From JACMLD01 sp038229695 (GTDB taxonomy: Bacteria > Bacteroidota > Bacteroidia > Chitinophagales > Chitinophagaceae), in assembly GCA_038229695.1 (NCBI GenBank), contig JBBROE010000004.1:14157-78156 (forward strand): a DNA stretch of 64,000 nt, read 5' to 3'. Below are positions 63,664-64,000 of this stretch, piece after piece. Under the pieces are notes generated by a model. That model searched no databases, had not been told where the DNA came from, and was given only the letters and a program-made list of their open reading frames with translations. The first letter of the stretch is position 1. Each line of letters begins with the position of its first letter. The translations under genes were made by a program, and so were the position numbers.

Positions 63664-64000
63664 CAGCTGTATTTAAAAATAGTGGTGATAATTTTATATC
63701 CTGCCAGAATTGTACCCTTTATCGTGCCGCTTACTTTAGACACGCCGATCCTGCGGCGGTAATCGACCGGCACTTCAGTTATCCGCAATTTTTCACGCGC
63801 TGCCTTCAGCTGCATTTCGACTGTCCACCCGTAGTTCCTGTCTTTCATCCGCAGCTGCTGGAGGGCCCCGAAACGTATGGCCCGGTAGGGACCCAGGTCG
63901 GTGTAATGTACTTTGTAGATCCATTTTAAAAGCAGCGTAGCCAGCTTATTCCCCAGTACCTGCTGCACGGTCATGGCCCCTTTTTCCTGTTTGCCGAGTG
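63663..64000 (-). CDS. Family 2 glycosyltransferase (polyprenol-phosphate sugar synthase type), 5' end missing
   Basis: The gene extends past the right edge of the window, so only the C-terminal ~112 residues are visible. The in-frame sequence before the internal ATG reads LGKQEKGAMTVQQVLGNKLATLL, then YTDLGPYRAIRF and WTVEMQLKAAREKLRITEVPVDYRRRIG, typical of polyprenol/dolichyl-phosphate sugar synthases of GT2. It probably makes a lipid-linked sugar donor at the cytoplasmic face, and the adjoining GT-C gene would use that donor. The coupling is a one-base overlap (TGATG). Confidence 0.85.
   Translation of the reverse strand, partial: LGKQEKGAMTVQQVLGNKLATLLLKWIYKVHYTDLGPYRAIRFGALQQLRMKDRNYGWTVEMQLKAAREKLRITEVPVDYRRRIGVSKVSGTIKGTILAGYKIITTIFKYS

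Noticed and set aside
1..64000. tRNA, rRNA, CRISPR arrays and insertion sequences
   Set aside because: Looked for T-loop-like GTTCGA contexts, regularly spaced repeats and transposase motifs by eye; nothing convincing was seen. A dedicated scan could still find a missed small RNA.

Overview
The window looks like a chromosomal segment of a Bacteroidota bacterium, most likely a member of the Chitinophagaceae or a close relative. The evidence is an outer-membrane SusC/SusD pair, a gliding-motility/type-B C-terminal sorting domain (CHU_C), several lipoproteins carrying FG-GAP/VCBS repeats, an A/T-rich TAnnTTTG-like promoter style, few recognisable Shine-Dalgarno sequences and roughly 50% GC. No tRNA, rRNA, CRISPR array, prophage or insertion sequence was recognised.

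Layout. 1-4.4 kb: a truncated GT4 glycosyltransferase coupled to a DedA protein, an Omp85-type barrel, a cytoplasmic-looking phosphoesterase and a frameshifted His/Ala-rich small gene. 4.7-6.9 kb: an Nramp-superfamily transporter with non-canonical metal-site motifs, a DUF1003 protein and an HPF/RaiA-like ribosome factor. 7.2-11.5 kb: a two-gene outer-membrane locus (TonB-dependent receptor, then a beta-helix lipoprotein) in which both genes are interrupted. 11.6-16.1 kb: a tight minus-strand operon of LpxH-like phosphatase, MJ1255-type glycosyltransferase, GH1 glycosidase and secreted metallophosphoesterase. 16.7-17.7 kb: a GH53 endo-galactanase lipoprotein.

18.1-29.8 kb is one large minus-strand locus: SusC, SusD, a 1193-residue FG-GAP/UnbV lipoprotein, a cytochrome c/FG-GAP lipoprotein and a vanadium-haloperoxidase-family lipoprotein. 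It has a transport pair but redox-type partners instead of glycoside hydrolases. 30.1-32.0 kb encodes a large secreted CHU_C adhesin-like protein.

32.6-39.2 kb is the most unusual region. It holds a secreted papain-like peptidase, a secreted TPR/Ig-like/caspase protein, a divergently oriented second secreted caspase carrying a calcium-type TSP3 insert, and a membrane-anchored TPR protein. I propose it as a candidate extracytoplasmic protease system. 39.3-43.5 kb is a glycerate/2-hydroxyacid operon (permease, D-2-hydroxyacid dehydrogenase, glycerate kinase) plus a small lipoprotein. 43.6-46.4 kb holds a periplasmic YhcH-type protein and two GH16 enzymes. 47.1-50.8 kb has a GNAT, a secreted carboxylesterase, and a sulfite-oxidase-fold molybdoenzyme with its membrane cytochrome b. 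51-55.5 kb has an HtrA protease with a clear terminator, a two-component system and a SET-domain protein. 55.7-64 kb has a second Omp85-like barrel coupled to purine nucleoside phosphorylase. It also has both rSAM/selenodomain-associated (arsenosugar-type) transferases, a PlsC acyltransferase, a double VOC protein, a sterol-desaturase-family hydroxylase, a GT-C mannosyltransferase-like protein and a truncated GT2.

Caveats: all family calls come from reading motifs by eye, with no database search. The three interrupted genes between 4.1 and 11.5 kb could be true decay or base-calling errors.
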